Below are positions 43,455 to 51,654 of a stretch of 64,000 nt of DNA, piece by piece. The first letter of the stretch is position 1; each line of letters begins with the position of its first letter. The position numbers were made by a program, and so were the translations under genes. The notes under the pieces were generated by a model. The model was given only the letters and a program-made list of their open reading frames with translations, searched no databases and was not told where the DNA came from. The DNA lies in contig JAAVCL010000012.1 of assembly GCA_014802335.1 (NCBI GenBank), positions 1-64,000 on the forward strand, given 5' to 3'. The stretch is from Bacteroides sp. Lineage in GTDB: Bacteria > Bacteroidota > Bacteroidia > Bacteroidales > Muribaculaceae.

Positions 43455-45287
43455 ATGTTTCCTAAAAAACTGACATTTCCTTCTATTTTATTATATGCGC
43501 TGGGTGCTGTTGTGGCAGTCTGCGCATTGTCATTGTTTCAGAGCGCTTATGCTCAGTCGCAGCGAAAAAAGGCTTTGGAAAAAGAGACATTCACTCGCCC
43601 CGACCCCACAAAACCCTTAAAACCCACTATCCCTGATGCCAATCGCTTTCAGGATGATAAGGTGTTTCTTGAACATGCCGATTCCCTATATCGGCCTGCC
43701 AACGAATACGAGGAGTATCAGATAGTCAAAGGGAGTGTAAAATTCCGTCAGGGAGGGATGTGGCTCTTTTGTGATTCCGCCTATTATTTCCCGCAGCGAA
43801 ACTCAATGGACGCATTCGGACATGTGGAGATGAGGCAAGGCGATACGCTGTTTGTGTATGCCGACAAAGTCTACTATGACGGTCTCTCCAAACACGCCAC
43901 TTTGACTCACGGTCCGTCGCGCGGCAACGTCCAGCTCAAAAACCGCACCGTAACGTTGACAACCGATAGTCTTGATTATGACTTGGCCGGCGAAAGAGGG
44001 TGGTACACTCTGGGTGGTCGGCTGGAAGATGATGTCAATACCCTCACTTCCGAATATGGCGAATATTCTCCGGCCACCAAAATTGCCGATTTCCGTTTTA
44101 ACGTGGTCTTGGTGAATCGTAAGGATGGCTATCGGATGTTGACCGAAGACTTAAGGTATAATACAGCCACCCACATCGCCGACATTCACACTCTGACCAG
44201 AATCGAGGGTGCCACCGACACAATCGTAACATCCGGCGGTAATTACAACACAGTTACCGACCACGCCGTGTTGACTGCGCGCTCCATTATTTCACACCGA
44301 GACTCTTCGGCCAACGTTACGACTCTCGAAGGTGATTCAATCATATACGACAAGCAGACGCGCACTAGTCGTGCATACATGTTTAAAAATCCTTCGAAGT
44401 TGCCCAAACCGATGGTTATAAACGACACTGCGCGCAAGATAACGCTGATCGGTGGCTACGGAGAATATAATGATTTGACACGCCGGGCATATTCAACAGA
44501 TTATCCCCTTCTGATAGAATACTCGCGTCCCGACACTCTCTTTTTGCGTGCCGACACGGTGCTGACCTTTATTGAATCCGTTCCGACTGATTCGATTGGA
44601 GAGAATGTAAAAGATTATCACGTGGCGCGTGCCATTGGCCGAGCTCGCTTTTTCAGTCAGGAAGTACAAGGCATCGCGGACACGCTTCTTTTCAAGGAGC
44701 AGGACTCGATTCTTTACATGATAAAGAAACCGGTGGTGTGGAGCGGCGAAAGACAGGTATATGGCAACGCGATTAATGTGCATTTGAATGATTCTACTGC
44801 CGATTGGGCGGAATTGCCTGAATCAGGGATGATTGCCGAACATATCGCTGAAGGATTCTACAATCAGCTGACGGGCTCTCATCTGCTGGCCTATTTCAAT
44901 AATCAGCAACTTGATAAGTTGGATGCAACAGGCAATGTGATTGCCATTCTTCTCCCTCAGGAAAAGGATTCTACATATAACAAGATGGTACGTGCCGAAA
45001 GCTCGTTCCTTTCCATGGAAATGGACGGTAAGGATATGAAATATCTCAAGATGTGGCCGGAAGTGAACGGGAAGGTAATGCCTTTGTTTGATGTTAAGTC
45101 TGCCGATCAATATATCGAGGGTTTCAGTTGGCTTGAACCTTTGCGTCCTGTAAGAGACTGGTATGGGTCAAGAGCGCGCTGGATGGATGAATTGGGTGAA
45201 GTGCCCGATGAAATGGACAAATATTTCAAAGACCCCCCTTTATTTAAGCCTGTGCCAAAATCGGCACGAGATATGCTGAGAGAATAA
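43455..45287 (+). CDS. OstA/LptA-like protein (LPS transport family)
   Basis: A 610-residue exported protein with signal anchor (LLYALGAVVAVCALSLFQSAYAQ). The body consists of repeated OstA-type beta-jellyroll units, for example GGMWLFCDSAYYFPQRNSMDAFGHVEMRQGDTLFVYADKVYYD (shown here only as the start of the first unit) and RARFFSQEVQGIADTLLF. It is far longer than E. coli LptA (185). By family it may carry lipopolysaccharide across the periplasm. It follows surA and precedes mutL; mutL starts about 10 bp after its stop. Confidence 0.88.
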   Translation: MFPKKLTFPSILLYALGAVVAVCALSLFQSAYAQSQRKKALEKETFTRPDPTKPLKPTIPDANRFQDDKVFLEHADSLYRPANEYEEYQIVKGSVKFRQGGMWLFCDSAYYFPQRNSMDAFGHVEMRQGDTLFVYADKVYYDGLSKHATLTHGPSRGNVQLKNRTVTLTTDSLDYDLAGERGWYTLGGRLEDDVNTLTSEYGEYSPATKIADFRFNVVLVNRKDGYRMLTEDLRYNTATHIADIHTLTRIEGATDTIVTSGGNYNTVTDHAVLTARSIISHRDSSANVTTLEGDSIIYDKQTRTSRAYMFKNPSKLPKPMVINDTARKITLIGGYGEYNDLTRRAYSTDYPLLIEYSRPDTLFLRADTVLTFIESVPTDSIGENVKDYHVARAIGRARFFSQEVQGIADTLLFKEQDSILYMIKKPVVWSGERQVYGNAINVHLNDSTADWAELPESGMIAEHIAEGFYNQLTGSHLLAYFNNQQLDKLDATGNVIAILLPQEKDSTYNKMVRAESSFLSMEMDGKDMKYLKMWPEVNGKVMPLFDVKSADQYIEGFSWLEPLRPVRDWYGSRARWMDELGEVPDEMDKYFKDPPLFKPVPKSARDMLRE

Positions 45288-45296
45288 TAATTGATT

Positions 45297-47186
45297 ATGA
45301 GTGATGTGATTCGTCTTTTGCCTGATTCGGTGGCAAATCAAATTGCTGCGGGCGAAGTTATTCAACGTCCCGCTTCCGTAATCAAAGAACTGGTGGAAAA
45401 TGCAGTCGATGCGGGAGCCACTGACATTCAGATAGTTATTAAAGATGCCGGCAAAACACTGATTCAGGTTCTCGATAATGGTGTCGGCATGTCGGAAACA
45501 GATGTGAGGATGGCCTTTGAACGTCATGCCACATCGAAAATTCAGAATGCCGACGACCTCTTTACCCTTCATACAATGGGGTTTCGTGGAGAGGCTCTTC
45601 CTTCGATATGTGCCATTTCTGAAGTGGAAGTCCGCACTCGAAAGGCCGATTCGGCAATGGGAACCCGCTTGCTGATTCTTGGTTCGAAAGTTATCGAACA
45701 AGAGCCTGTGGTGTGCGAGACCGGAACTGTGATTAGTGTTAGAAAGATTTTCTTCAACGTGCCCGCACGTCGCAAATTCCTTAAAAGCGACAGCGTGGAA
45801 CTCTCAAATATTATGCGCGAGTTTGAGCGTCTTGCATTGGTGAATAACAATGTGAGGATGCGCATTGACAATGGAGTGAGGAATATCGATCTCCGTCCTG
45901 CTTCCTTACGTTTGAGAATCGAAGATATTTGGAAAAATAATCTGAAGTCAGATCATCTCATTCCGGTTGATGTCGATACATCGTTGGTCAAGATAGAAGG
46001 ATTTGTTTCGCGCCCTGAATATGCGCGAAGACGCAACCCATTGCAATTCCTTATTGTTAATGGCCGCAACATGCGTCACCCCTATTTTCACAAAGCCATA
46101 CTAAGTTGTTTTGAAGGGCTCATTGCCTCCGATACGCAGCCAAACTATTTCATGCGGTTTAACGTGGATCCTTCTACGATTGATGTGAATATTCATCCCA
46201 CAAAAAATGAAATAAAATTCGAATATGAGCAACAGATATGGCCGATACTTGTTTCGGCCGTAAAAACAGCGCTTGGCAAATATTCGGCTGTGCCGAGCAT
46301 TGATTTTTCGGTTGATGCCATTCCGCTCGATCCTGTGCGCGACGGTGAGAATCCGATTGCACCGAACGTGTCTTACCGAGGTGATTATAATCCATTCAAA
46401 TCGGAGAGGCCTTCTTCTTCACGGGTAGATTCTAATTGGGATAAGCTTTATGATGCATTCTTCCACAAGTCGGACATACGCGCTGATGTGGATTACTCTC
46501 TGAACGAAAATGATCTTCCCCGGAATTTTAATGGTGATTCCAATATGGAGCATGCAGAGAATGGACCGTTGCCGCATATTTTTGAAGATCATAGCCAGTC
46601 GGACATCACTTCAGTCTGCATGCAGTTTGCCGGAAAATATATAGTGACCGGTTCGCGCGACGGACTCCTTATCATTGACCAGCATAGAGCACATGTCAAG
46701 ATTCTGTTTGAGGAATATTTAGGACGGTTTGAAAGAACAGACTTCATTTCACAGCCTCTGATGTTTCCCGAGCTTATTTCTCTTGATTCAATGCAGCAGG
46801 CTGCACTCAAGGAAGTTGAATCAGAACTTGGACGCATCGGGTTTTCCATAGAGTATGATAGTGAAAATACCTGGAGGATATCATCCATTCCGGCCATAAT
46901 TAAGCAAAGTGAAGCAAGGGATGTTGTGTTAAGAATTCTTGACTCCGTAACCGTCGATTCCGAAAATTACGGTAAAGAAAACGATATAAGCATATCTCTA
47001 AGCAGGAGAATAGCCCTGGTGCTTGCAAGGAGTGCCGCTATAAGAAGAGGACAGAAATTATCAGCCACCGAAATGGAAAGTCTGATAAGTGCTCTCTTTG
47101 CCCTTCCTGACCCGGCGTTCACGCCCAACGGCAATCTTGTTTACACGGTGCTTAACGAAGATAAAATCATCCACATGTTCACCTGA
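45297..47186 (+). CDS. mutL: DNA mismatch repair protein MutL
   Basis: A 629-residue GHKL ATPase that links MutS to downstream repair. The N-terminal motifs are LPDSVANQIAAGEVIQRP, ELVENAVDAGA, DNGVGM, and MGFRGEALPSI. The frame is open from a TTG at 45291, but the ATG at 45297 gives the normal MSDVIRLLPD start. In the C-terminal domain the endonuclease motif DQHAxxExxxxE reads DQHRAHVKILFE (D461 onwards), so the first glutamate is replaced by valine; nicking activity is doubtful. A terminator follows. Confidence 0.94.
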   Translation: MSDVIRLLPDSVANQIAAGEVIQRPASVIKELVENAVDAGATDIQIVIKDAGKTLIQVLDNGVGMSETDVRMAFERHATSKIQNADDLFTLHTMGFRGEALPSICAISEVEVRTRKADSAMGTRLLILGSKVIEQEPVVCETGTVISVRKIFFNVPARRKFLKSDSVELSNIMREFERLALVNNNVRMRIDNGVRNIDLRPASLRLRIEDIWKNNLKSDHLIPVDVDTSLVKIEGFVSRPEYARRRNPLQFLIVNGRNMRHPYFHKAILSCFEGLIASDTQPNYFMRFNVDPSTIDVNIHPTKNEIKFEYEQQIWPILVSAVKTALGKYSAVPSIDFSVDAIPLDPVRDGENPIAPNVSYRGDYNPFKSERPSSSRVDSNWDKLYDAFFHKSDIRADVDYSLNENDLPRNFNGDSNMEHAENGPLPHIFEDHSQSDITSVCMQFAGKYIVTGSRDGLLIIDQHRAHVKILFEEYLGRFERTDFISQPLMFPELISLDSMQQAALKEVESELGRIGFSIEYDSENTWRISSIPAIIKQSEARDVVLRILDSVTVDSENYGKENDISISLSRRIALVLARSAAIRRGQKLSATEMESLISALFALPDPAFTPNGNLVYTVLNEDKIIHMFT

Positions 47187-47220
47187 ACCACTCATCCTTT
47201 TCTATAATTTTTCTGTTTCA

Positions 47221-47254
47221 AAGGAGCCTGAATAAATTCGGGCTCCTTATTTTT
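47221..47254 (+). terminator. Intrinsic terminator after mutL
   Basis: A 12-bp stem (aaggagcctgaa with ttcgggctcctt, one G-T pair) has a 4-nt loop and is followed by atttttg. Confidence 0.9.
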
Positions 47255-47325
47255 GTCTACTTATTTTTCATTAGTGAAAATAAAGTCATATAGATTTCTT
47301 TAAAAAAATTACCAATTTTTAGGGA

Positions 47326-47356
47326 TTGTCTTTGGGTGGATGCCATTGTAATTTTG
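47326..47356 (+). promoter_or_regulatory. Promoter of the porin-imelysin-dihaem-CcsA cassette
   Basis: TTG at 47326, 20 bp, TAATTTTG at 47349-47356: full consensus, 19 bp before the ATG of the first gene, giving a very short leader. No operator-like palindrome is evident. Confidence 0.75.
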
Positions 47357-47375
47357 CAATTGAAAATACTAACTC

Positions 47376-48725
47376 ATGAAAACGGCAATAACAACCCTTA
47401 CTTTATCCATGTTGATGAGTGTCCTTCCGGCTGTGGAATCACATGCCCAAAAAGCACATTCAGACGCAGCTCAAGCCCTGTTCACAGAGGCTGACAGTAC
47501 CACACTCCAGAAAGTAAAAGACAAGATCTCGCTTTGGGACAGACTTCATGTCGGCGGATACGGCGAGGTGGCCATGTCAAGAAATTTTTATAGTGATAAT
47601 TATCTGAGATACACAGATCCTTCATCCTATAAAGGTAAAAGTCACGGGCGTTTTGATCTTCCGCACGTAGTGATTTATCTCGGATATGATTTCGGCAAAG
47701 GTTGGTCATTCTCTTCAGAGATAGAATTCGAACACGGAGGCACCGAGGCGGCAGTTGAAATTGAAACCGAAGAAGCCGGTGAATATGAAACAGAAGTGGA
47801 AAGAGGGGGAGAAGTGGCTCTTGAGCAGTTCTACATTCAGAAAGAATTCATGCCTCAATTAAAACTGCGGGTTGGTATGCAGGTGGTGCCGGTTGGTGCA
47901 ACCAACGCCCACCACGAGCCTAATCAATTCTTCGGTGTCTATCGTCCGGAAGGAGAGAACACTATAATGCCCTGCACTTGGCATGATGTGGCAATATCAT
48001 TGAGTGGCCGGGCCGGTGATTGGAGCTATATGGGAATGTTCCTTCCCGGTCTCGATTCTGAAAGATTTGGAAATCAGAGCTGGATTCATGACGGATCGGC
48101 TTCACCATTTGAATTCAAGATTGCCAATAACTATGCCTTTGCCGGAAGGGTCGATAATTATTCGGTGAAAGGACTTCGGTTGGGCTTGAGCGGCTATGTA
48201 GGTAATTCTTTCCGAAATACTCTTTACCCCACTTCTTCTGCTAAGAACAAAGGAATCAAGGGGACCGTAAGCATTCTTTCGTTCGACTTCAAATATGAAG
48301 ATTACGGACTTTTGGCGAGAGGTTCAGCCGATTGGGGCCACTTAAGTGATGCGGCTCATATCAGTAAGTTCAACATCTCCATGTCTAAAAACTCCACTTC
48401 CAAACGTCAGGAAGTGGCTTCGGATGCCGTGTCCGCCGGGATTGAAGCCGGCTATAATATCTTCCGTTTTATTCCGCGCATGGTGAAAGACAATCAGAAG
48501 TTCTACGTATTCGGAAGATATGAATACTATAATTCAATGGCAAAAATGGAATCCGGAACCTCATTGGGATGGTGTGAACGTCAGGTTGTTAAGGCTGGTA
48601 TAAACTGGTTCCCTATTCCGCAAGTCGTTGTGAAGGCCGATTACAGCATTGGTATATTGAAAAAGGCTTATAATAATGAGCCGTCAATCAACCTTGGAAT
48701 TGCCTACGTGGGATGGTTCAAATAA
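47376..48725 (+). CDS. Outer-membrane porin-like barrel with acidic segment
   Basis: A 449-residue exported protein (signal peptide to ESHAQ, about residue 25). After a short helix it shows the strand pattern of phosphate-porin (OprP/O)-like barrels: LHVGGYGEVAMSRN, DLPHVVIYLGYDF, and many aromatic strands to a C-terminal INLGIAYVGWFK. A very acidic part at about 115-150 (many Glu) could bind cations at a loop. It is the first gene of a four-gene cassette with an imelysin lipoprotein (30 bp further on). Metal ion passage is an inference from the neighbours. Confidence 0.82.
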   Translation: MKTAITTLTLSMLMSVLPAVESHAQKAHSDAAQALFTEADSTTLQKVKDKISLWDRLHVGGYGEVAMSRNFYSDNYLRYTDPSSYKGKSHGRFDLPHVVIYLGYDFGKGWSFSSEIEFEHGGTEAAVEIETEEAGEYETEVERGGEVALEQFYIQKEFMPQLKLRVGMQVVPVGATNAHHEPNQFFGVYRPEGENTIMPCTWHDVAISLSGRAGDWSYMGMFLPGLDSERFGNQSWIHDGSASPFEFKIANNYAFAGRVDNYSVKGLRLGLSGYVGNSFRNTLYPTSSAKNKGIKGTVSILSFDFKYEDYGLLARGSADWGHLSDAAHISKFNISMSKNSTSKRQEVASDAVSAGIEAGYNIFRFIPRMVKDNQKFYVFGRYEYYNSMAKMESGTSLGWCERQVVKAGINWFPIPQVVVKADYSIGILKKAYNNEPSINLGIAYVGWFK

Positions 48726-48755
48726 TATTAAAATATTAAACATAAACTTTACAAT

Positions 48756-49916
48756 ATGAAAATTACTAAACTTCTTAGCATCGGTTTCATCGGTCTGCTT
48801 GCCGTGTCGTGCAGCAGTGACGATAAAAACTCTGATGAATCAATTCTCTCAACAAAAGAGCAAGCGTTGCAAAACGTTGTAGTGGATTACGTTGATTATT
48901 CGGTTCTTCCCGTTTACACAGCTATGGCAGATGCCACTGTCGAACTTCAGACTCTATGTCATGAAATGCAATCAAAACATACGGCAGGCACATTGACTTC
49001 GGCTGATGTTGAAAAGGCCGGTCAGGTCTGGAAGAAAGCCCGCAAGAATTGGGAATTAAGCGAGGCCTTTTTGTTCGGCCCGGCAGCTAATCATAACATC
49101 GACCCGCACATTGATTCATGGCCCCTTGATAAGGCTGCAATGGACAATCTTCTGACTCAGATTCGTAACGGCAATTCATGGTCGCTCGAAAACAATGGAG
49201 GATATGGCCTTATCGGCTTCCATGCAATCGAATATATGCTTTTCGAACTCACAGCCGACGGTAATAATTCTAAAGTTCATTCCTTAAATTATACACCCGA
49301 AGAGATGGAGTATCTCGTAGCAGTGGCCGACGACTTGTGTCAGCAATGCGTATGCCTGGAAGCATGTTGGATAGGTCTTGACAATATCAGCGAAGTGAAG
49401 CAGCAGATTCTCGAAGAAGCTGAGCTTGACTATGGTGAAAACTATGGTTGGGAAATGAAACATGCTGCCTCAGCCGGCTCTCGATTCAAAACATATCAGG
49501 AAGCTGTTGAAGAAATTATCCAGGGATGTATTGATATTGCAGACGAGGTGGGCAATACGAAAATCGGACGTCCTCATCTCGGTTCTTCTCAGGAGGATAA
49601 GAATTATATAGAATCTCCCTATTCGCTTAATTCAATCGAGGATTTTGTCGATAATATCTACTCAATCAGAAATGTATATGAAGGCACTTCCAGCACCCGT
49701 TACTCTCTGAGCAGTTACATCAAGTCGGTTGATTCAGAGGTAGATGCACAGGTTAGAAAGGCTATAGCAGATGCAGTTGCTGCAATCGAAGTCATTCCTG
49801 AGCCCTTCGCTAAAAATGCATCCGGCCAATTGAGTGAAATTGCCATGAAGGCTGCCGGTACAAATCTTGTTGAAGCTCTTGAAGAAGCAATGACCGTAGT
49901 TACAGAACGTAAGTAA
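48756..49916 (+). CDS. Imelysin (peptidase M75/EfeO-like) family lipoprotein
   Basis: A 386-residue lipoprotein (lipobox LLAVSC, C19). It belongs to the imelysin family, whose relatives bind iron or act in iron uptake. The signature GxHxxE is present as GFHAIE at 154-159, preceded by the conserved WELSEAFLFGPA and NIDPHIDSWPLD. The domain covers most of the chain as two helical bundles. It is the second gene of the cassette; a 16-bp hairpin separates it from the di-haem gene. The role is probably binding of a metal ion in the periplasm or at the surface. Confidence 0.88.
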   Translation: MKITKLLSIGFIGLLAVSCSSDDKNSDESILSTKEQALQNVVVDYVDYSVLPVYTAMADATVELQTLCHEMQSKHTAGTLTSADVEKAGQVWKKARKNWELSEAFLFGPAANHNIDPHIDSWPLDKAAMDNLLTQIRNGNSWSLENNGGYGLIGFHAIEYMLFELTADGNNSKVHSLNYTPEEMEYLVAVADDLCQQCVCLEACWIGLDNISEVKQQILEEAELDYGENYGWEMKHAASAGSRFKTYQEAVEEIIQGCIDIADEVGNTKIGRPHLGSSQEDKNYIESPYSLNSIEDFVDNIYSIRNVYEGTSSTRYSLSSYIKSVDSEVDAQVRKAIADAVAAIEVIPEPFAKNASGQLSEIAMKAAGTNLVEALEEAMTVVTERK

Positions 49917-49933
49917 ATAATCTCTTGATACTT

Positions 49934-49971
49934 GTATAGGATAAATGGCTTTTCTGCTATTTATCCTATAC
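49934..49971 (+). other. Intercistronic hairpin between the imelysin and di-haem genes
   Basis: A 16-bp stem (gtataggataaatggc with its near reverse complement, one G-T pair) has a 6-nt loop. There is no T run, so it probably acts as an mRNA processing or stability element. Confidence 0.7.
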
Positions 49972-50001
49972 GAACTATTAGGTTATTAAATTTAATAATT
50001 T

Positions 50002-51648
50002 ATGAATAAGGCATTATATTTAAAAGGAATATCATTGTTTCTTATCACTGCCGGGTTGTCGGCATGTTCTGATGAGACAATCACAAATGAAGAGCCTGTT
50101 GATGTGGCGGATCTTCCCGAATGGTATTATGCAGGTGGCGAATTGGGTACGACCTATCTAAGCACAACCAATGCGTTCGAGCAGCCCTCGCCGGCGATTG
50201 AGCGCCAAGGTCTTTATCAATCATTCAAAAACGGTGAGTCGCTGTTTGAAAAGCCATTTATGACTAATCAGTCGGGGGTGAGGGCAGGACTCGGCCCTAC
50301 TTATATCCGCACTTCTTGCCAGCATTGTCATCCTAATTATGGCCATGGAACGCGGGTTCCGGAAGGAAGCTTTAACACCAACGACATAGGTAACGGATGT
50401 CTTCTCGTTGTTTATAATCCGGCTGATGAGTCTTACGTTTCATGGTTGGCAGGAATGCCTCAAGGACATGCTGTTGCCCCATTCAAAGCCCCGGTTGATG
50501 AATCCAAAATTAAGGTGAAATGGCTTAATGCAACCGATGAATGGAATAATACGTTCCCCGATGGTGAAACATACGAGTTGCAATATCCCGAGGTAAACAT
50601 GCCGGCAGATGCCGTTTATGTCGTTAATCAAGGCTTCCAGATTCCCACTCAATATGAAGTGAAACTTGAATCAACTATCGGTATGTATGGAACCGGTCTG
50701 TTAGATGCAATTTCGGAAGATGATTTACTTGCTCAGTACAGAAAGGAAGAAAGCGACGGGTATATGGTGAACGGGCTTAACCCGGCATTTTTCGCGGGTG
50801 GAAACTGGAATTCTATGTACTCAAACTCATTGCAAGGTGACGGAACGAAATATGCTCGCCGTTTCACTTACGCCTTGTCTCGTGGTCCGCTGCAGGATGC
50901 TGCGGGAGCCAATGCAATATGGAATATTACAAACGTGACGCGTTCCGACCGCCGTTATCATTATCTTGATGCTGCCGGAACTTATGTTAAGTATTCTGCA
51001 AAAGATCCTGAGGTTCAGGCAGGATTTGACGAATATATTTCCAGAATAGATCCTATGCATAATCATCCTTCCTACTGGAACGGCTCTCTCGAAGAACGTA
51101 TCACCGCTTATCTTGGAGATAAAAATCTTGATGTCGAGATGGATGATGAGGAGTATACCGATTTTATGGTATGGCACAGAGGTCTTGCTGTTCCGGCTGT
51201 AAGAGATATTAATAATCCCGAGGTGGCTCGCGGTAAGGAGCTTTTCACTGAAATCGGATGCGATTATTGTCATCGTCCCTCCTGGACCACCGGCCCCGAT
51301 AATGTGGTTGATCCCGCCAAGTTCTTTAAAGGTAATGAACTCCCCCGGTACCCGTATCAGAAAATCTGGCCTTATACCGATATGGTGCAACACAAACTGA
51401 TGATGGCTAATGATATTCGTGGCGGCTGGTGTCGGACAACTCCTCTGTGGGGACGCGGACTGCATCAGAAAGTCACCGGTAGCCCCACAGCCGACCGTCT
51501 GCATGACTGCCGTGCAAGAACAACAATGGAAGCTATCATGTGGCATGGTTATTCTTCTCAAAGCGATGCACGATACTCTATTGAAAAATTCCGTAAGTTG
51601 CCTAAGAAGGATAGAGACGCTATTATAAAATTTGTAGATGCAATCTGA
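50002..51648 (+). CDS. Di-haem c-type lipoprotein (DUF1111, thiol oxidoreductase-like)
   Basis: A 548-residue lipoprotein (lipobox LSAC, C22) of the DUF1111 di-haem oxidoreductase family, related to di-haem peroxidases. Two haem c sites are visible: CQHCH at 106-110 and CDYCH at 420-424. The C-terminal family block TTPLWGRG..., DRLHDCRARTTMEAIMWHG is complete. It would sit in the periplasm or be anchored at a membrane, holding two covalent haems. Its redox partner is unknown. The next gene (6 bp away) supplies cytochrome c maturation. Confidence 0.9.
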   Translation: MNKALYLKGISLFLITAGLSACSDETITNEEPVDVADLPEWYYAGGELGTTYLSTTNAFEQPSPAIERQGLYQSFKNGESLFEKPFMTNQSGVRAGLGPTYIRTSCQHCHPNYGHGTRVPEGSFNTNDIGNGCLLVVYNPADESYVSWLAGMPQGHAVAPFKAPVDESKIKVKWLNATDEWNNTFPDGETYELQYPEVNMPADAVYVVNQGFQIPTQYEVKLESTIGMYGTGLLDAISEDDLLAQYRKEESDGYMVNGLNPAFFAGGNWNSMYSNSLQGDGTKYARRFTYALSRGPLQDAAGANAIWNITNVTRSDRRYHYLDAAGTYVKYSAKDPEVQAGFDEYISRIDPMHNHPSYWNGSLEERITAYLGDKNLDVEMDDEEYTDFMVWHRGLAVPAVRDINNPEVARGKELFTEIGCDYCHRPSWTTGPDNVVDPAKFFKGNELPRYPYQKIWPYTDMVQHKLMMANDIRGGWCRTTPLWGRGLHQKVTGSPTADRLHDCRARTTMEAIMWHGYSSQSDARYSIEKFRKLPKKDRDAIIKFVDAI

Positions 51649-51654
51649 TATTTA

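Noticed and set aside
45291-45296. TTG start of mutL
   Set aside because: The ATG at 45297 gives the standard MutL N-terminus, and TTG would add only two residues.
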